DNA of 6,034 nt from a bacterium (GTDB lineage: Bacteria > Verrucomicrobiota > Verrucomicrobiae > Limisphaerales > J093), in the NCBI GenBank assembly GCA_021839785.1, contig JAKCAB010000004.1, positions 1-6,034 of the forward strand. Direction: 5' to 3'. The notes under the pieces were generated by a model. It was given only the letters and a program-made list of their open reading frames with translations, searched no databases and had not been told where the DNA came from. The position numbers and the translations under genes were made by a program. This document shows positions 6,008-6,034 of the stretch, piece by piece. How positions within the stretch are numbered: the stretch's first letter is position 1; every line of letters starts with the position of its first letter.

Positions 6008-6034
6008 ATGAACCCGCGACGCTTTCGTTCTTTC
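6008..6034 (+). CDS. Possible start of a rightward gene (cut by window end)
   Basis: ATG at 6008 opens nine codons reading MNPRRFRSF to the edge. The basic start would suit a signal peptide or a type IV pilin-like (prepilin) leader, common in Verrucomicrobiota, but too little is visible to name it. It lies 91 bases after the operator-like palindrome and the TAAAAT box. No clear Shine-Dalgarno precedes it. It could equally be a chance ATG. Confidence 0.25.

Overview
The window looks like chromosomal DNA of a GC-rich environmental bacterium. I would guess Verrucomicrobiota (Pedosphaera/Limisphaerales-like), with Planctomycetota as the alternative. This is inference from three things: high GC with weak Shine-Dalgarno signals, a secreted coiled-coil/OB-fold protein beside an extracellular GH51 glycosidase, and REP-like paired hairpins between genes. 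No marker in the window settles the taxonomy. It holds three intact or edge-truncated genes, one badly broken gene, two non-coding stretches and possibly the first codons of a further gene.

Left part, plus strand (2-2909): the 3' three quarters of ileS (isoleucyl-tRNA synthetase) run in from the left edge, and its last 8 bases overlap the start of a small HD-domain phosphohydrolase-like gene. The two look translationally coupled. The synthetase is odd in three ways: a roughly 41-residue segment just before the catalytic-core motif WIPDWG, a degenerate KMSKS loop (KEAKS), and a stretch of markedly lower GC at its left end.

Middle, minus strand (2943-3716): a predicted exported protein with signal peptide, charged coiled coil, proline-rich linker and C-terminal OB-fold (tRNA_anti-like) domain. 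It converges on the HD gene with only 33 bases between them. Its upstream region (3717-4115) has no credible gene. It contains several short palindromes, including two adjacent perfect 7-bp hairpins with identical GGA loops that look like an interspersed REP-type element.

Right part, minus strand (4116-5774): a GH51 alpha-L-arabinofuranosidase pseudogene. Its pieces are recognisable from signal peptide to C-terminus but are scattered over different frames, with at least one nonsense codon, two or three small frameshifts and an internal deletion of about 400 bases. Both catalytic glutamates survive. Upstream, 5775-6007 is non-coding and carries an 18-bp near-perfect palindrome followed by an extra half-site, overlapping a possible -10 box. 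An ATG at 6008 may start a rightward gene cut by the window end.

I see no defence system, CRISPR, RNA gene or transposase. The points most worth checking are the unusual ileS features, the decay pattern of the GH51 gene and the palindromic operator-like site.
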